Assembly (NCBI GenBank): GCA_029251525.1
Contig: JAQXDE010000030.1
Coordinates: 102,590-166,589 of the forward strand
Direction of reading: 5' to 3'
DNA: 64,000 bases
Source: Saprospiraceae bacterium
Lineage (GTDB): Bacteria > Bacteroidota > Bacteroidia > Chitinophagales > Saprospiraceae
Below the pieces are notes generated by a model, which was not told the DNA's origin, ran no database searches, and was given only the letters and a program-made list of their open reading frames with translations. A program made the translations under genes and the position numbers. Below are positions 27,203 to 36,854 of this stretch, in pieces (position 1 is the stretch's first letter; each line of letters starts with the position of its first letter).

Positions 27203-30200
27203 ATGAATCTACAATACAACCTTTTTAGCAAAGGAATATTTATTTTCATCCTTTGCTTTCCTTTTATTTTATTCTCGCAGAGTCAAAGTCCTTTAGAAGC
27301 TTCCTTGCAACATCTAGAAGAAAAACAGAAGGCATTTGATTTAACAACTACTGACATATCTAATTATAGAATTAGTGATTTATACTCTTCAAAACATAAT
27401 GGAATTACTCATATTTACTTGCAACAACAACATGAAGGAATTGATTTACAAAATGCTATCATCAATATTAATGTTTTATCAAATGGTGAAATACTAAATA
27501 TCGGAAATAGGTTTACAAAAGATTTAGCTAATAAAGTTAATAGCTCCTCTCCCACTGTTGAACCTATTAAAGCATTACAAACGGTCATAAATAAGTTTCA
27601 TTCAACAAATTCAATTCCTCTTAGAATTCAAGAAAAAGTCAATGAAAAGCATTTTATTTTCAATAAAAAAGGAATTGCACTTTCTCCAATAAATGTTAAA
27701 TTAAAATATGGCTTTCAAATAGATAACTCTATTCGATTAATTTGGGAGGTTGGATTTTATCAATTAAACGCAAAACACTTCTGGAATGTATCAGTAGATG
27801 CCATAAATGGAAAGATTTTGGGTTATTTTGACGAGGTGATCCATTGTAACTTTGATCATACTCATGACAATTGCACCAAGAAAATTAATTCAAATAATCA
27901 CAAATCCACTGAAGCTAATTCACTTATGTTTTTAAATAAAGGGGGATTAGCAGTAAAACCACCCGTCACAGCAGATACTTATAATGTATTTCCGATGCCT
28001 ATTGAAACTCCAAATCACGGGGATCGTGAATTGGTGGTTGCCCCAGCAAATCTAGTTGCTTCTCCTCATGGTTGGCATGATACAGATGGTGTAAATGGAG
28101 CAGAGTATACCATTACTCAAGGAAATAATGTTCATGCTTATCATGATATCTTCTCTCAAAACAAATCAATTGGAGGTGAACCAGATGGTGGTGCTAATTT
28201 AGAATTTGACTTTCCTTATGATGAAAATAACGACACTTCTTACCAAGCAATAGATGCTGCAACTGTCAACTTATTTTATTGGAATAATGTGATTCACGAT
28301 GTCTTTTATCAATATGGATTTGATGAAGTATCTGGAAATTTCCAAGCTAACAATTATGAAAACGGAGGAGCAGAAAATGATTACGTGAGAGCAGAGGCTG
28401 CAGATGGAAGTGGCAAAAATAATGCGAATTTTTTCACACCAAACGATGGATTAAGGCCTAGAATGCAAATGTTCATATGGAATGCCAGTAATACAACTAC
28501 CCAACCAAATAAATTGATTGTCACAGACACAGGAGGGATCGTAAATCAATATAATATGATGCCCGGAGGTTTTGGTGCACCACTTCCACTTACTCCTATA
28601 ATAAGTGAATTAGTATTAGTAGATGATGGAATTGGTAATATATTTGATGCCTGTGAAAATATTGGAAACTATAATGAGGTTGATGGAAAAATTGCTCTTT
28701 TAGATCGAGGTACAAATGGTTGCCAATTTGGAAGTCAAGTTTTAAAGGCTCAAAATGCAGGGGCTGTTGGAGTGGTTGTATGCAATAACAGCAACAGTAT
28801 TTCCTTCCCAATGAGTACCGGAGATGATGGTGGTGCAGTAATAATTCCGGCAGTAATGATTGGAGAAGAAGATTGCGATAGTATTAAATTGTATTTATCC
28901 ACACTAACTGTTGCCTTAGGAGCACCAGATTTTACAATACCAGCACCAGGCCCATTTGGAGGCTTTGATAGCGATTTTGATAATGGAATAATTGTGCATG
29001 AATATGGTCATGGAATTTCTAATCGTTTAACTGGAGGACCATCTGCATCAAATTGCCTTAGAAATATGGAACAAGCAGGAGAAGGTTGGAGCGATTGGTT
29101 CGGTTTGATAATGACTACAAATTCTAATAATAATGCTAATCAAGGTCGAGGAATTGGAACTTATGTTACCGATGAAGATACAAATGGTTTAGGGATTCGT
29201 GAATTTCAATATAGCAGAGACATGGTGTTAAATCCACACCTATATTCAAATATTAATACGGGTTCAGTTCCACATGGAGTTGGCTCAGTTTGGGCAGTAA
29301 TGATTTGGGATTTGTATTGGAATATGATTGATGTTTATGGATTTGATGATGACATTTATAATGGTACAGGAGGAAATAACATAGCGATGCAATTAGTTAT
29401 GGATGGTTTAAAGTTACAAACTTGTAGTCCAACATTTTTAGATTCAAGAGATGCCATTTTAGCGGCGGATTTAGCCAATAATGGCGGAATTAATCATTGT
29501 TTAATTTGGGAGACTTTTGCAAGGCGAGGACTTGGTCTAAATGCAAAGGTTGGTGGGATAGTAGGATATGATGTTCCATTAGATTGTCAATTCCGTTTAA
29601 AGATCAACAAAACTGCTTCTAATGAAATAGCAGCTGGAGAAACCTTAACTTATACAATTGATGTCAACAATGATTCACCAGACGAATTAATTAATCTAGT
29701 TATCACAGATCAACTCCCTGATGGTGTCGAGTTAATTGAGAGTTCAATGAGCTGCACAAATTATACTCTCGAAAATTCTCTATTAACAGTTCAAATAGGT
29801 AACCTAGATTCTGGTGTATCTACTTCTTGCACCTATGATGTCCTTGTTCTTCCAAGTCCTTTCTCCTACCTTGCTTTTGAGGATGATATGGAAAATGGTA
29901 TTTCTAATTGGTTAGCAACGGCAGGTACAGGAACTCAGCTTTGGGAAGTAAGTAACAAGAGCTATGAAGGAGACAATTCATGGTATTTTTCTAACGGAGA
30001 GCATACTTCAGATGCAAGATTGACAACTGCTTCCTCATTTGAACTTGAAGGAAATAATCCGTCTCTTTCCTTTTGGCATCAATATGATGCTGATTCAAAT
30101 CGTGATGGAGGAACAGTCGAAATCTCAACTGATGGTGGTTTAAGCTGGAATGATTTACGATTTAATTTTACTAAAAATGGATATACAGGTATTATGCTAA

Positions 30201-30739
30201 ACCCTATCCTTACTGGTAAACTAGGTTTTGTTGGAAAAAGTGACGGATATATTAATACGGTGGCAGATTTAAGTGAATATTCAGGAGAAACAGTTATGAT
30301 TAGATTTCGATTTACCTCAAATGATTCCGACGAAGCTGATGGGTGGTATATTGATAATGTTAGGTTGTTTGGAGATTATCGAGAGATTACCAATAATGCT
30401 TGTGTCTCTTCAGGTCTAAATGAAAATGAATGTGAATCGACAACTTCGGTTGTTTATGGTGATCCATCGACCTCAAATAAAAACTTAGAGGCAACTATTG
30501 CTGTCTCTATTTTCCCAAATCCAACTGATGGAAAAATATTTCTAAATTTAAAAAACACACATAAAGGTTCCACTACTTTTAAAATCAACACTTTGGATGG
30601 AAGGGTCTTAAAAGCTAAAGAAGTTGACTTTTCAAATGGAGTTATTGAATTTGACTTATCTAATTTTCCAAAAGGAATTTATTTGATTCAAATTCAGAAT
30701 GACGAAACACAAGTTGTCCACAAGATAGTTCTACAATAG
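27203..30739 (+). CDS. M36 (fungalysin) metallopeptidase with PA domain and T9SS sorting domain
   Basis: An 1178-residue exported peptidase. After a signal peptide (ending LFSQ) comes an FTP-type propeptide (ISNYRISDLYSSKHNGITHIYLQQ). The catalytic zinc motif is HEYGH (near residue 599) with the third ligand in EQAGEGWSDW. A PA domain (KIALLDRGTNGCQF, AVGVVVCNNS; about 480-575) is inserted before it. Then follow a DUF11-like segment (LTYTIDVNNDSPD), a MAM-like domain (LSFWHQYDADSN, GWYIDNVRLFGD) and a C-terminal type IX sorting domain (FPNPTDGKIFLNL, FPKGIYLIQI). It is complete and would be an extracellular protease using secretion through PorT. The left flank is a decayed cotH copy. Confidence 0.93.
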   Translation: MNLQYNLFSKGIFIFILCFPFILFSQSQSPLEASLQHLEEKQKAFDLTTTDISNYRISDLYSSKHNGITHIYLQQQHEGIDLQNAIININVLSNGEILNIGNRFTKDLANKVNSSSPTVEPIKALQTVINKFHSTNSIPLRIQEKVNEKHFIFNKKGIALSPINVKLKYGFQIDNSIRLIWEVGFYQLNAKHFWNVSVDAINGKILGYFDEVIHCNFDHTHDNCTKKINSNNHKSTEANSLMFLNKGGLAVKPPVTADTYNVFPMPIETPNHGDRELVVAPANLVASPHGWHDTDGVNGAEYTITQGNNVHAYHDIFSQNKSIGGEPDGGANLEFDFPYDENNDTSYQAIDAATVNLFYWNNVIHDVFYQYGFDEVSGNFQANNYENGGAENDYVRAEAADGSGKNNANFFTPNDGLRPRMQMFIWNASNTTTQPNKLIVTDTGGIVNQYNMMPGGFGAPLPLTPIISELVLVDDGIGNIFDACENIGNYNEVDGKIALLDRGTNGCQFGSQVLKAQNAGAVGVVVCNNSNSISFPMSTGDDGGAVIIPAVMIGEEDCDSIKLYLSTLTVALGAPDFTIPAPGPFGGFDSDFDNGIIVHEYGHGISNRLTGGPSASNCLRNMEQAGEGWSDWFGLIMTTNSNNNANQGRGIGTYVTDEDTNGLGIREFQYSRDMVLNPHLYSNINTGSVPHGVGSVWAVMIWDLYWNMIDVYGFDDDIYNGTGGNNIAMQLVMDGLKLQTCSPTFLDSRDAILAADLANNGGINHCLIWETFARRGLGLNAKVGGIVGYDVPLDCQFRLKINKTASNEIAAGETLTYTIDVNNDSPDELINLVITDQLPDGVELIESSMSCTNYTLENSLLTVQIGNLDSGVSTSCTYDVLVLPSPFSYLAFEDDMENGISNWLATAGTGTQLWEVSNKSYEGDNSWYFSNGEHTSDARLTTASSFELEGNNPSLSFWHQYDADSNRDGGTVEISTDGGLSWNDLRFNFTKNGYTGIMLNPILTGKLGFVGKSDGYINTVADLSEYSGETVMIRFRFTSNDSDEADGWYIDNVRLFGDYREITNNACVSSGLNENECESTTSVVYGDPSTSNKNLEATIAVSIFPNPTDGKIFLNLKNTHKGSTTFKINTLDGRVLKAKEVDFSNGVIEFDLSNFPKGIYLIQIQNDETQVVHKIVLQ

Positions 30740-30773
30740 AAATAAAGATATTTATGTTATTGGAAATAAATAC

Positions 30774-30808
30774 GGAAGGTCTTTAGAATTAATACCGAAG
30801 ATCCTTCC
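30774..30808 (+). terminator. Terminator-like hairpin after the M36 gene
   Basis: A ggaaggtctt/aaga-ccttcc stem with one bulge, 34 bases after the M36 stop, lies between convergent genes. The following sequence is only moderately T-rich. Confidence 0.6.
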
Positions 30809-30828
30809 ATATTTATTTGATTAAAACC

Positions 30829-32208
30829 TTAACTTCTCCCCTTTTTTAATCTATTTCGTGAATTTCTAGTTCTAGAACTTCGACTAGGTTTTGAATATTT
30901 TGAACTTGGATTTCCTCTTGATCGATTCGCGTCCGAGCTACTTTTAGATTTTATAGAAGAACTTTTAGATATTTTAGTTCTAGATGACCTTGACGAATTT
31001 AGAGTTCTTGAAGAAGAGGATTTCCTATTTGATTTAAATGATCTATTTTCGCCAGACCTAGATTTTTTTGAACCATTTTGACTACTTGAATTTGAATTTG
31101 AACGACTTAGTCCCCTCGAGGTGTTTTTTTGGATTCTTCCTCTTGGGTTCACATTTGGCGATCTATTCGACTTTGTTGTACCAGAATTAAATCGATCAGA
31201 TCTACCTAATTTATTCGTCTCTGCTTCTTTTTGATAATTTCCATTAGAAGCGATTCTAGATTTTTTAGAATTTGTCCTAACTTCTCCAGTCTGTCTATTG
31301 GTTGTTTTAGGAATTTTTGAGATTCGACTTCCTTTCTCTTGTTTATTCCTTAGAGCTACAGAATTATCCCTAGCTATATTTACTTTTTTTAATCCTGGTC
31401 TGAATTCTTTTCGATTTATCCCATGATTAATTTTCTCTCTTTTAATTACAGGTCTTCCACGCTTTACCCTTAACTGATTAGAACGGTGAACGACATGATG
31501 GCTATAATGTCGGTATGGGCGGTAAAAATTATGTACGTGACGTAATCTGAAAAAATGAACATGATGATAATGTCGGTGGAAAATTACAACCCTTGGACGG
31601 AAAATATTCCAACCACAAGGTCTCCAAGGTCTCCAGTAATTTGGGTAATATGACCAATAGTATGGTGATCGATAAATTCGATAATTTCTACCAAAAATAT
31701 GCTGAACTGGTGACCACCAAAACACATTTACATAACCTCTTTTGAAATCGTAATCTGCATTTGGACCACCTCTTCCTCTAGAATACCCAGGTCGATTATA
31801 AGGTTCAACAATGACTTCGTCTCCATAAATATCTTCATCTCCTATAATTTGTAACATGGCTCTACGACGACCGGTTTTTTCAATTTCAATCACCGCAATA
31901 TCTTGCACATCATATCGGTTGAGTGGGACTTGCAAAACAATAGCATGAAAACTCCCCTCCCGAATGTGTTCCACTCTTATAAAATCAATTTGACCATCAC
32001 GATCCAAATCTAAATTATTAACATAAGTATCTTCTTCATTTAACCTTCTTTCGAAATCTGAAATGGTTCTAGAATTTTTAAACAATTCAATAGCTCCCTC
32101 CAAACTGAAGAAATCTCCATCAAAACCTGTTCTTTCATCTCCCCTTTGAGCTAGGGTTGCAGAGAGAAAAATGAGTGATAGTAACCAACTAAAAATTATT
32201 TTTTTCAT
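30829..32208 (-). CDS. Exported protein with aromatic core and Arg/Ser-rich tail
   Basis: I do not recognise the full-length family. The 459-residue product has a signal peptide (ending LAQ) and an N-terminal region with an EF-like NLDLDRDGQIDFIRV. In the middle is a Trp/Tyr/His-rich segment (NYWRPWRPCGWNIF, FHRHYHHVHFFRLRHVHN). From about residue 240 to the end it is basic low-complexity sequence full of Ser, Arg, Lys and Asn. The N-terminal half resembles hypothetical Bacteroidota proteins seen from memory; the RS-like tail is very unusual in an exported bacterial protein. The tail pI must be extreme, which suggests binding to polyanions such as DNA or LPS. It has no operon partner. Confidence 0.7.
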   Translation of the reverse strand: MKKIIFSWLLSLIFLSATLAQRGDERTGFDGDFFSLEGAIELFKNSRTISDFERRLNEEDTYVNNLDLDRDGQIDFIRVEHIREGSFHAIVLQVPLNRYDVQDIAVIEIEKTGRRRAMLQIIGDEDIYGDEVIVEPYNRPGYSRGRGGPNADYDFKRGYVNVFWWSPVQHIFGRNYRIYRSPYYWSYYPNYWRPWRPCGWNIFRPRVVIFHRHYHHVHFFRLRHVHNFYRPYRHYSHHVVHRSNQLRVKRGRPVIKREKINHGINRKEFRPGLKKVNIARDNSVALRNKQEKGSRISKIPKTTNRQTGEVRTNSKKSRIASNGNYQKEAETNKLGRSDRFNSGTTKSNRSPNVNPRGRIQKNTSRGLSRSNSNSSSQNGSKKSRSGENRSFKSNRKSSSSRTLNSSRSSRTKISKSSSIKSKSSSDANRSRGNPSSKYSKPSRSSRTRNSRNRLKKGRS

Positions 32209-32397
32209 AATCGTATTTTTTTAAATGAATTAGAAAAAGGGATAAATCAAAAAGTGCCAAATGATTTATACTACAATTATGACGAATTATTTTGGATGTT
32301 GCATAGTTTTAGGTTCCACTTTATCATAAGATTAACTAAAGTTAAAAGAACTTAAAGAAAAGCTAATTTTTGTTAAATTTGGTGAAAATTAAACTTA

Positions 32398-33222
32398 ATG
32401 AACTACAAATTAGTGTGCACTGACATTGATGGAACGCTTCTAAATAAGGATCGTGAACTTTCTTCAAAAACAATCGAAATAATTAAGGAAACCAAGGAAA
32501 AGCACCCGGTTATTCTTATTTCCTCTAGGATGCCTAAAGCTATGACTCACCTTCAAAATGAACTTGATATACTAGAGAATCCGTTGATTGCATATAATGG
32601 TGGATTAGTTTTAACAAATGAAGGAGGGAATCGTAAAACCATATTATCTATTGAAATTCCAATAAAATTAACCACTCAAATTTTAACATTTATCTCTAAC
32701 TCAACTATTCATATGAGCTTGTACAATTCGGATAAATGGTTCGTTCCTGAAATGGATTATTGGGCAAAACGGGAAATGAATAATACTAAAGTTAAACCTG
32801 AAGTTAGAAATCTTTTTAATGTGTGTGAAGATTGGAAAACACAAGAGATTGGACCACACAAAATTATGTGCATGGGCGAAAAAGGAGAAATACAATTATT
32901 AGAAAATTATCTAAAAATGTATTTTTCAAACGAATTAAATATCTATAGGTCAAAAGATACCTATTTAGAAATCGCGAATAAACAAATATCTAAATTATCC
33001 GCTTTAAGTTTTTTATTAGAAAAAAAATATACCATTTCACTAAAAGAAGTAATTGCATTTGGGGATAATTTCAATGATATCGAAATGTTATCTGGTGTAG
33101 GTTTAGGAGTGGCAGTGGAAAATGCAAAATTAGAAGTAAAAAACGTTGCTGATCAAGTAACTTACAGTAATTTAGAAGATGGAGTTGCTCATGCTCTTAT
33201 AAAAATTCTTTACAAAGGTTAA
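32398..33222 (+). CDS. Cof-type HAD phosphatase
   Basis: A 274-residue haloacid dehalogenase family IIB phosphatase. Motif I is CTDIDGTLLNKD (nucleophile Asp9, acid/base Asp11), motif II is the Ser of VILISSRMP, and motif IV is AFGDNFNDIEML near residue 222. The C2B-type cap lies between. Such Cof/YkrA-like enzymes dephosphorylate sugar phosphates and other small phosphorylated metabolites, often promiscuously. It is separated from the next plus-strand gene by 94 bases, and no neighbour hints at a substrate. Confidence 0.92.
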   Translation: MNYKLVCTDIDGTLLNKDRELSSKTIEIIKETKEKHPVILISSRMPKAMTHLQNELDILENPLIAYNGGLVLTNEGGNRKTILSIEIPIKLTTQILTFISNSTIHMSLYNSDKWFVPEMDYWAKREMNNTKVKPEVRNLFNVCEDWKTQEIGPHKIMCMGEKGEIQLLENYLKMYFSNELNIYRSKDTYLEIANKQISKLSALSFLLEKKYTISLKEVIAFGDNFNDIEMLSGVGLGVAVENAKLEVKNVADQVTYSNLEDGVAHALIKILYKG

Positions 33223-33316
33223 ATTCTCTAATAAAAAACTAATTAATTTTTCATTTTTTAAAATTTCATTTATAAATCACTATTCGTAGTGATAATTAAA
33301 ACCAAAGTATATTTCC

Positions 33317-33916
33317 ATGAAAAGACCACTAGTTACTCCTCTTCCAAAAGATGCCAGCCAAGAAGCAAAAGAACTTGCAGGGTTTTATAAAGAAACATTA
33401 GGCTTTACTCCCAATAGCTTATTTACCATGATGCATCGCCCCAGAATTGCTTTGGCATTTCAAGAAATGAATAAGGCCGTTATGGAAAATAAAGGAAGAG
33501 TTACAAGTGCATTAAAAAGACTAATTGCCTATCTTTCAAGCAGGACAGCTGGTTGTAGATATTGTGAAGCACATGCTATTCGAGCAGCGGAAAGATACGG
33601 TTCAGAGCAAGATAAAATAAATCATATTTGGGAATATAAAACTTACTCCGCTTTTACCGATGCTGAGCGAGCCGCATTTGACTTAGCGATCGCAGCATCA
33701 ACTGTTCCGAACTCGAACAATGATGAAATTTCTGAGAATATGAGGAAGCATTGGGACGAGGGAGAGATTGTGGAGATCTTGGGTGTAATTGCTCTTTTTG
33801 GATATTTAAATCGATGGAATGATAGCATGGGTACTCAACTGGAAGAGCCCGCTGCAGAAGATGGTGATAGATTCCTATCAGGAAAAGGTTGGACACGCGG
33901 AAAACATAAATATTAA
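33317..33916 (+). CDS. Carboxymuconolactone decarboxylase-family protein
   Basis: A 199-residue all-helical protein of the CMD/AhpD fold. The redox-type motif CRYCEAH (near residues 79-85) follows ALKRLIAYLSSRTAG, as in AhpD-like alkylhydroperoxidase homologues rather than true decarboxylases. AhpD members reduce peroxiredoxin partners; many CMD proteins of this length are of unknown role. The gene stands alone here with no AhpC nearby. A weak hairpin follows its stop. Confidence 0.85.
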   Translation: MKRPLVTPLPKDASQEAKELAGFYKETLGFTPNSLFTMMHRPRIALAFQEMNKAVMENKGRVTSALKRLIAYLSSRTAGCRYCEAHAIRAAERYGSEQDKINHIWEYKTYSAFTDAERAAFDLAIAASTVPNSNNDEISENMRKHWDEGEIVEILGVIALFGYLNRWNDSMGTQLEEPAAEDGDRFLSGKGWTRGKHKY

Positions 33917-33932
33917 CCACTAAATTAAAAAA

Positions 33933-33961
33933 AGAAATAATACTAGCCTAGTTATTATTCT
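33933..33961 (+). terminator. Weak hairpin after the CMD gene
   Basis: An imperfect stem (agaaataatacta / tagttattattct) around a 3-base loop starts 17 bases after the CMD stop. Pairing is A/T only with shifts, so this is a tentative call. Confidence 0.3.
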
Positions 33962-34075
33962 TTACAATATGTAAATATAATGTTATAATTTTATTTATTT
34001 AGGATACAAGCTCCTAATTTTAGATACCTTCAGCAAAAACTAAAGATGGAAAAATGAAAGATATAGTATCCAATT

Positions 34076-35470
34076 TTAATCAGTGATCTCCTTCATTAAT
34101 TGACGGATTTTAATCGCCGCAGGCATCATGTTAGCCTTCATTTTTTTTAAAATAGCAACTTTTTTTTCATCCCCTTCTTTGACCACTTGTGATACTAATT
34201 GACTAAATCCATCCAGTCTATTATTACGCAACCAGGAGCGCAGTTCTTTTTTTTGTGACCAATTAAATTGATTAACCATAAATATTGCCATCATTCTAAT
34301 CCAATCTGTATCATGATTTGGTAAGGGAACTACCTGACAGAGTTTATTTTTTTCCGCCTCGGTTTCATACGTTGCCTCTATATGAGCAATAAATGCTGCA
34401 CTAAAAACTGGTTGATATGATCTTACTGTTTGAGGAGTAATTAAATCACCCTCAAAGATAGGCTTCATTTCCAAATTAGTAATGGCGCTTGCAGAACAAT
34501 CTATATGAATATGTTTTTCAGAAGTTGGAATACTTCCATCATTAAAAACAATTCTATCTTTTTTAATACTTTGAACCCTTCCCTTCCGAACAACATTTTT
34601 AATTTTCCGTAGCTCCGATAATTCCATTTGACTAATCGTTGCACCATGGAACATTTGAGGTTTAACATTTTTATCAATACGTAATAGAGAGCCGCATGCC
34701 TCAAGGCGTTCAAATAAATCATCAACAGAATTTGCATTAACCAATGCTTCAAATTGGTTAGCCTGAGCACCAATAGCATCCTCAAAAAATTCCATAGTTG
34801 GTTGCGTATTTTTTCGATCTATCAACCAAGCATCTCGAGAAACTACCCAAGTAATTTTTTGCGGATCTACTTTATTTTCTAGCAACCAAAGACAAGCGTC
34901 AATTCCAGTTTTCCCTCCTCCAATAACAACAAATCCAACTGGCGGATTTTCTACTCTTGGTAAGTCATTTAATGCAATGAAATTAACATTATCTCCAATT
35001 AAGAAATTTGGAGTATGGGTGGAAGGAACAGTTGTTTTTAGGTAAGTCGCATCAACTGTTTTTATATTAACTTTTACTTGATATTCATCCCCAGATATTT
35101 TAGAAACAAATTTCCCATCTCCTTTGTAATCACACATTGGGAAATATTGAACACGACCTGTTGGTAAAAATTGATGACGCATTACATCATCAAAATAATT
35201 CATTACTTCTGCTCCAGAGGCTAAGTCATTTAACCCTTTATTCCAACCAACCTCATCTTTCATACCTTTGCTCAATTCACGAGAACTCACTCCGTAAAAA
35301 GCAGAGGGTTGATGTAAAGTAACAAACGGGTAGGCAAAGTTCCAATGTCCACCGGGTTTGGCAAATCTGTCAACGATAATAATATTTGCATTCGTTTCGG
35401 CAATAAGAATATCTGCAAATGCCATCCCTACGGCTCCACTACCAACAACTAAATAATCTGTTTCAAGCAT
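34076..35470 (-). CDS. Flavin-dependent monooxygenase-like oxidoreductase
   Basis: A 464-residue two-dinucleotide-fold enzyme. The N-terminal FAD motif is VVGSGAVGMAFADIL (residues 7-21), and a second nucleotide motif VVIGGGKTGIDACLWLL lies near 180. The order resembles flavin monooxygenases and lysine/ornithine N-monooxygenases (FMO-like), though the canonical FMO fingerprint is not obvious. The region HWNFAYPFVTLHQPS resembles the substrate-side segment of that class. Substrate is unknown. It precedes, in its own transcription direction, no close gene; the upstream minus-strand genes at 35604 and 36855 are peptidase and ester hydrolase. Confidence 0.78.
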   Translation of the reverse strand: MLETDYLVVGSGAVGMAFADILIAETNANIIIVDRFAKPGGHWNFAYPFVTLHQPSAFYGVSSRELSKGMKDEVGWNKGLNDLASGAEVMNYFDDVMRHQFLPTGRVQYFPMCDYKGDGKFVSKISGDEYQVKVNIKTVDATYLKTTVPSTHTPNFLIGDNVNFIALNDLPRVENPPVGFVVIGGGKTGIDACLWLLENKVDPQKITWVVSRDAWLIDRKNTQPTMEFFEDAIGAQANQFEALVNANSVDDLFERLEACGSLLRIDKNVKPQMFHGATISQMELSELRKIKNVVRKGRVQSIKKDRIVFNDGSIPTSEKHIHIDCSASAITNLEMKPIFEGDLITPQTVRSYQPVFSAAFIAHIEATYETEAEKNKLCQVVPLPNHDTDWIRMMAIFMVNQFNWSQKKELRSWLRNNRLDGFSQLVSQVVKEGDEKKVAILKKMKANMMPAAIKIRQLMKEITD

Positions 35471-35603
35471 AGTTTATTAATTTTCCAATAAATACTATTG
35501 GTAAAAGAAATTCATTTGAAAGTAATATCAATTTATTCAGCAAAAAAAAAGAATAAATTAAGATCGAACTATTCCTTTTTTATATCAGTTTAATTAATTC
35601 ATT

Positions 35604-36830
35604 CTATCTCATTTTCTTCAAAATATCCATCATAGAAACTGCTGAGACTTCTCCTTTTCTCTTGATGAAATCACGAGGTGTTGAATCTCCAATTTCATAA
35701 ACAATTCCTTCAGCACCAAATTGTTTAAAAAACCAACCTTTAGAAATTGGTTGATTCAAACCACTTGGTTGTTCGTTGATGTCTACTAATTCAAGTTCTT
35801 TCTCAATCTGGCTAAGCCATTCTTTCGTAAAACCAGGTAGTTTCCGTTCCACCGAATCGTCAAAAGTATAATACACATCGTAATGAGTACTATGAAAATC
35901 TAAACCAAGTACAATTTCATTTTCTCCTTCTTTAGCTTCTTTTACAATATGAGTAGTAACTTGTTTAATTTCAGGCTGATTATATTTTGCCCAATCTCTA
36001 TTCAAATCAATTCCTCCTGTATTGTGTCTAAAATGTCCTAAGTCCACACCATCAGGATTCATCATTGGATAAACCAACACTCTATACTTATCTAGAAATC
36101 CATTAATCGCTCCTTTTTCAATTATTGTTTCAATAAAGGCCTGCATAGCGAAATAACCAGTTACTTCTGGTGGATGTTGGCGACTAATGACAACTACTGT
36201 CGGTTTATTTTTATGGTTACCTTTTGACAAATCCATGAAAAACATTTTCCGACCTTGTACACTTTCTCCAGCATCACCTAATGTAACAACAGGATTAGCT
36301 TTCCATTGATTCATCCACTCACCCACTCTTCGATGGTCTTGTATTTCTTGCCCCGCTATCCAAAGAGGTTTTTGAGTTAAATCTAACTTTAAGATAGCAT
36401 GGAGACTATCAGGTGTTAGGGTGATCCTAGTTGAATCTAGGCGTTCCCAATTATCACCATCATAGCTTATTTTTGGAAAATAACGGTGTCTATGAACAAC
36501 GTAATACAATTTAAGATAGACAGACTTTGTTTGTTTTGACCAAATCTTAAAAGCATACCATGGACTTGTATTAATGGGTACATTTTCAGCATTTATAGTT
36601 GCTTGAAAAGTAGAATCATCAATCTGGGTAAAATCATTCAACCTCGCTGATGGAAATTCATTAGTTGCACTTACATCTCCAATTTCATAAGTTTTTTTAA
36701 CTTGATATTCTATAGGACGAGTGGTCGTGTCGACTGGTTTTGGAAACTTATAAGTTTTTAATTTGTAGGGATTATGTTGACAAGAAGAAAATAAAAAAAC
36801 AGAAAAAATAAAAAATAATAATTTTTTCAT
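35604..36830 (-). CDS. M14-family zinc carboxypeptidase
   Basis: A 408-residue exported metallopeptidase. The signal sequence ends at a possible lipobox (LFSSC, Cys17), so it may be a lipoprotein. The zinc site is HPPE (H-x-x-E, near residues 219-222) with DFHSTHYD supplying the third ligand near 312; NRDW and the Glu of YEIGD near the end fit the catalytic set of the M14 family. An N-terminal beta-sandwich (residues 30-170), as in M14 N-terminal (M14_N) domains, precedes it. It is 24 bases downstream of the CocE-type hydrolase gene on the same strand, which makes an operon probable. Predicted function is C-terminal trimming of peptides at the cell surface. Confidence 0.85.
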   Translation of the reverse strand: MKKLLFFIFSVFLFSSCQHNPYKLKTYKFPKPVDTTTRPIEYQVKKTYEIGDVSATNEFPSARLNDFTQIDDSTFQATINAENVPINTSPWYAFKIWSKQTKSVYLKLYYVVHRHRYFPKISYDGDNWERLDSTRITLTPDSLHAILKLDLTQKPLWIAGQEIQDHRRVGEWMNQWKANPVVTLGDAGESVQGRKMFFMDLSKGNHKNKPTVVVISRQHPPEVTGYFAMQAFIETIIEKGAINGFLDKYRVLVYPMMNPDGVDLGHFRHNTGGIDLNRDWAKYNQPEIKQVTTHIVKEAKEGENEIVLGLDFHSTHYDVYYTFDDSVERKLPGFTKEWLSQIEKELELVDINEQPSGLNQPISKGWFFKQFGAEGIVYEIGDSTPRDFIKRKGEVSAVSMMDILKKMR

Positions 36831-36854
36831 GGTTAGAATTTTGTTTGGTTAAAA

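Noticed and set aside
33317..33916. CMD protein as a true 4-carboxymuconolactone decarboxylase
   Set aside because: CxxC motif and lone location favour an AhpD-like protein; no protocatechuate pathway genes are in the window.
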